DNA of 6,488 nucleotides from Prevotella sp. CAG:1092 (GTDB lineage Bacteria; Bacteroidota; Bacteroidia; Bacteroidales; Bacteroidaceae), in assembly GCA_000436915.1 (NCBI GenBank), contig HF994078.1:43811-50298 (forward strand), given 5' to 3'. Positions 6,304-6,488 of the stretch are shown piece after piece. Made by a program: the position numbers and the translations under genes. The notes beneath the pieces are model-generated. The model made no database searches. It saw only the letters and a list, made by a program, of their open reading frames with translations, and was not told the origin of the DNA. The stretch's first letter is position 1. Each line of letters opens with the position of its first letter.

Positions 6304-6334
6304 TTTGGCGGTTTCGAAAATAGTTGTACCTTTG
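6304..6334 (+). promoter_or_regulatory. Promoter of a ribosomal RNA operon
   Basis: The -33 element TTTG (6304-6307, within AGTTTTGG) and the -7 element TACCTTTG (6327-6334) are separated by exactly 19 bp, a full match to the Bacteroidota housekeeping promoter. A/T-rich DNA lies upstream, as expected for a strong rRNA promoter. No open reading frame starts downstream in the window, and the following sequence resembles a Bacteroidota rRNA leader. Confidence 0.82.
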
Positions 6335-6408
6335 CAAACGCTTTCACCTCCTAACAACTACAATGTTAAGAGTTAGTTGAGTGTGTGGTGTAGGCAAAAT
6401 AAGATAGA

Positions 6409-6420
6409 GATCTTTGAAAG
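6409..6420 (+). promoter_or_regulatory. boxA-like antitermination element in the rRNA leader
   Basis: GATCTTTGAAAG resembles the bacterial boxA (E. coli rRNA form TGCTCTTTAACA), where Nus factors load to let polymerase transcribe the long rRNA operon without Rho termination. Its position, about 75 bases into the leader, is suitable. The match is partial, so the role is inferred. Confidence 0.45.
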
Positions 6421-6454
6421 GTTTACATAGACAGAGAAGTAGTACAAGAGCAAA

Positions 6455-6480
6455 CTTCCACATTATTTATAGTGTAGAAG
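6455..6480 (+). other. Local hairpin in the rRNA leader
   Basis: CTTCCACATTA (6455-6465) pairs with TAGTGTAGAAG (6470-6480) around a TTTA loop, giving ten pairs including one wobble and a single C-A mismatch. No T-run follows in the window, so it is not a terminator as seen. It may be a processing or folding element of the pre-rRNA leader. Confidence 0.5.
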
Positions 6481-6488
6481 ATTTGGGT

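Larger units (their letters stand above)
6335..6488 (+). other. 5' leader of a 16S-23S-5S rRNA operon (cut by window end)
   Basis: This non-coding stretch follows the promoter and runs to the window end. It resembles, from memory, leaders that precede 16S rRNA in Prevotella and relatives: GCTTTCACCTCC just after the start site, then GATCTTTGAAAGG, TTTACATAGACA and AGTAGTACAAGAGC. No 16S sequence (for example the AGAGTTTGATC region) is reached, so the 16S gene must begin beyond 6488. CAACTA (6355-6360) can pair with TAGTTG (6374-6379). The leader is normally removed during rRNA processing. The assignment rests on recalled similarity plus the strong promoter. Confidence 0.72.

Noticed and set aside
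6335..6488. A protein-coding gene or phage-type leader downstream of the last promoter
   Set aside because: No reading frame of useful length starts here, and the sequence fits an rRNA leader with a boxA-like element better.
1..6488. A novel defence, mobile or secretion system in the window
   Set aside because: All five long genes belong to well-known housekeeping families with intact motifs. No transposase, integrase, toxin-antitoxin pair, regularly spaced repeat or tRNA attachment site was seen.

Overview
The window looks like an ordinary housekeeping stretch of a Bacteroidota chromosome, most likely from the Prevotella/Segatella group. The evidence is: (i) several promoters of the Bacteroidota type (TTTG, about 19 bp, then TAnnTTTG); (ii) genes without clear Shine-Dalgarno sequences and with A/T-rich start regions; (iii) protein sequences of Bacteroidota character; and (iv) a right end that resembles the leader of a Bacteroidota ribosomal RNA operon. 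The genus-level guess comes from recalled similarity of the rRNA leader and is an inference. I found no mobile element, CRISPR array, phage gene or defence-type system, and no gene that I could not place in a family.

Layout, left to right. On the minus strand, reading leftwards from about 3613, lie pyrB and pyrI (catalytic and regulatory chains of aspartate transcarbamoylase, 27 bp apart), then glyA (serine hydroxymethyltransferase) with its own very good promoter, then a strong hairpin terminator, then a small FMN nitroreductase-family gene that starts only about 20 bp past the terminator's T-run. The first 50 bases hold only a weak hairpin after the nitroreductase. On the plus strand, divergent from pyrB, lies one long gene for a class A penicillin-binding protein (PBP1A-like, 769 aa) with all glycosyltransferase and transpeptidase motifs intact, followed by a near-perfect 17-bp-stem terminator.

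The last 340 bases hold no gene. They contain an A/T-rich control region with two similar promoter-like blocks 58 bp apart, a 7-bp inverted repeat between the elements of the first block, a perfect promoter in the second block, and then the start of what I read as the untranslated leader of a 16S-23S-5S rRNA operon (boxA-like element and a local hairpin). The 16S gene itself would begin beyond the window.

Functionally, pyrBI commits aspartate and carbamoyl phosphate to pyrimidine synthesis, glyA supplies one-carbon units for purine and thymidylate synthesis, the PBP builds peptidoglycan, and the rRNA operon supports translation. All are growth-linked, but only pyrB-pyrI clearly form one operon. 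The most interesting parts are non-coding: the duplicated rRNA promoter block with its inverted repeat, the compound hairpin between glyA and the nitroreductase, and a 14-codon reading frame in the PBP leader.
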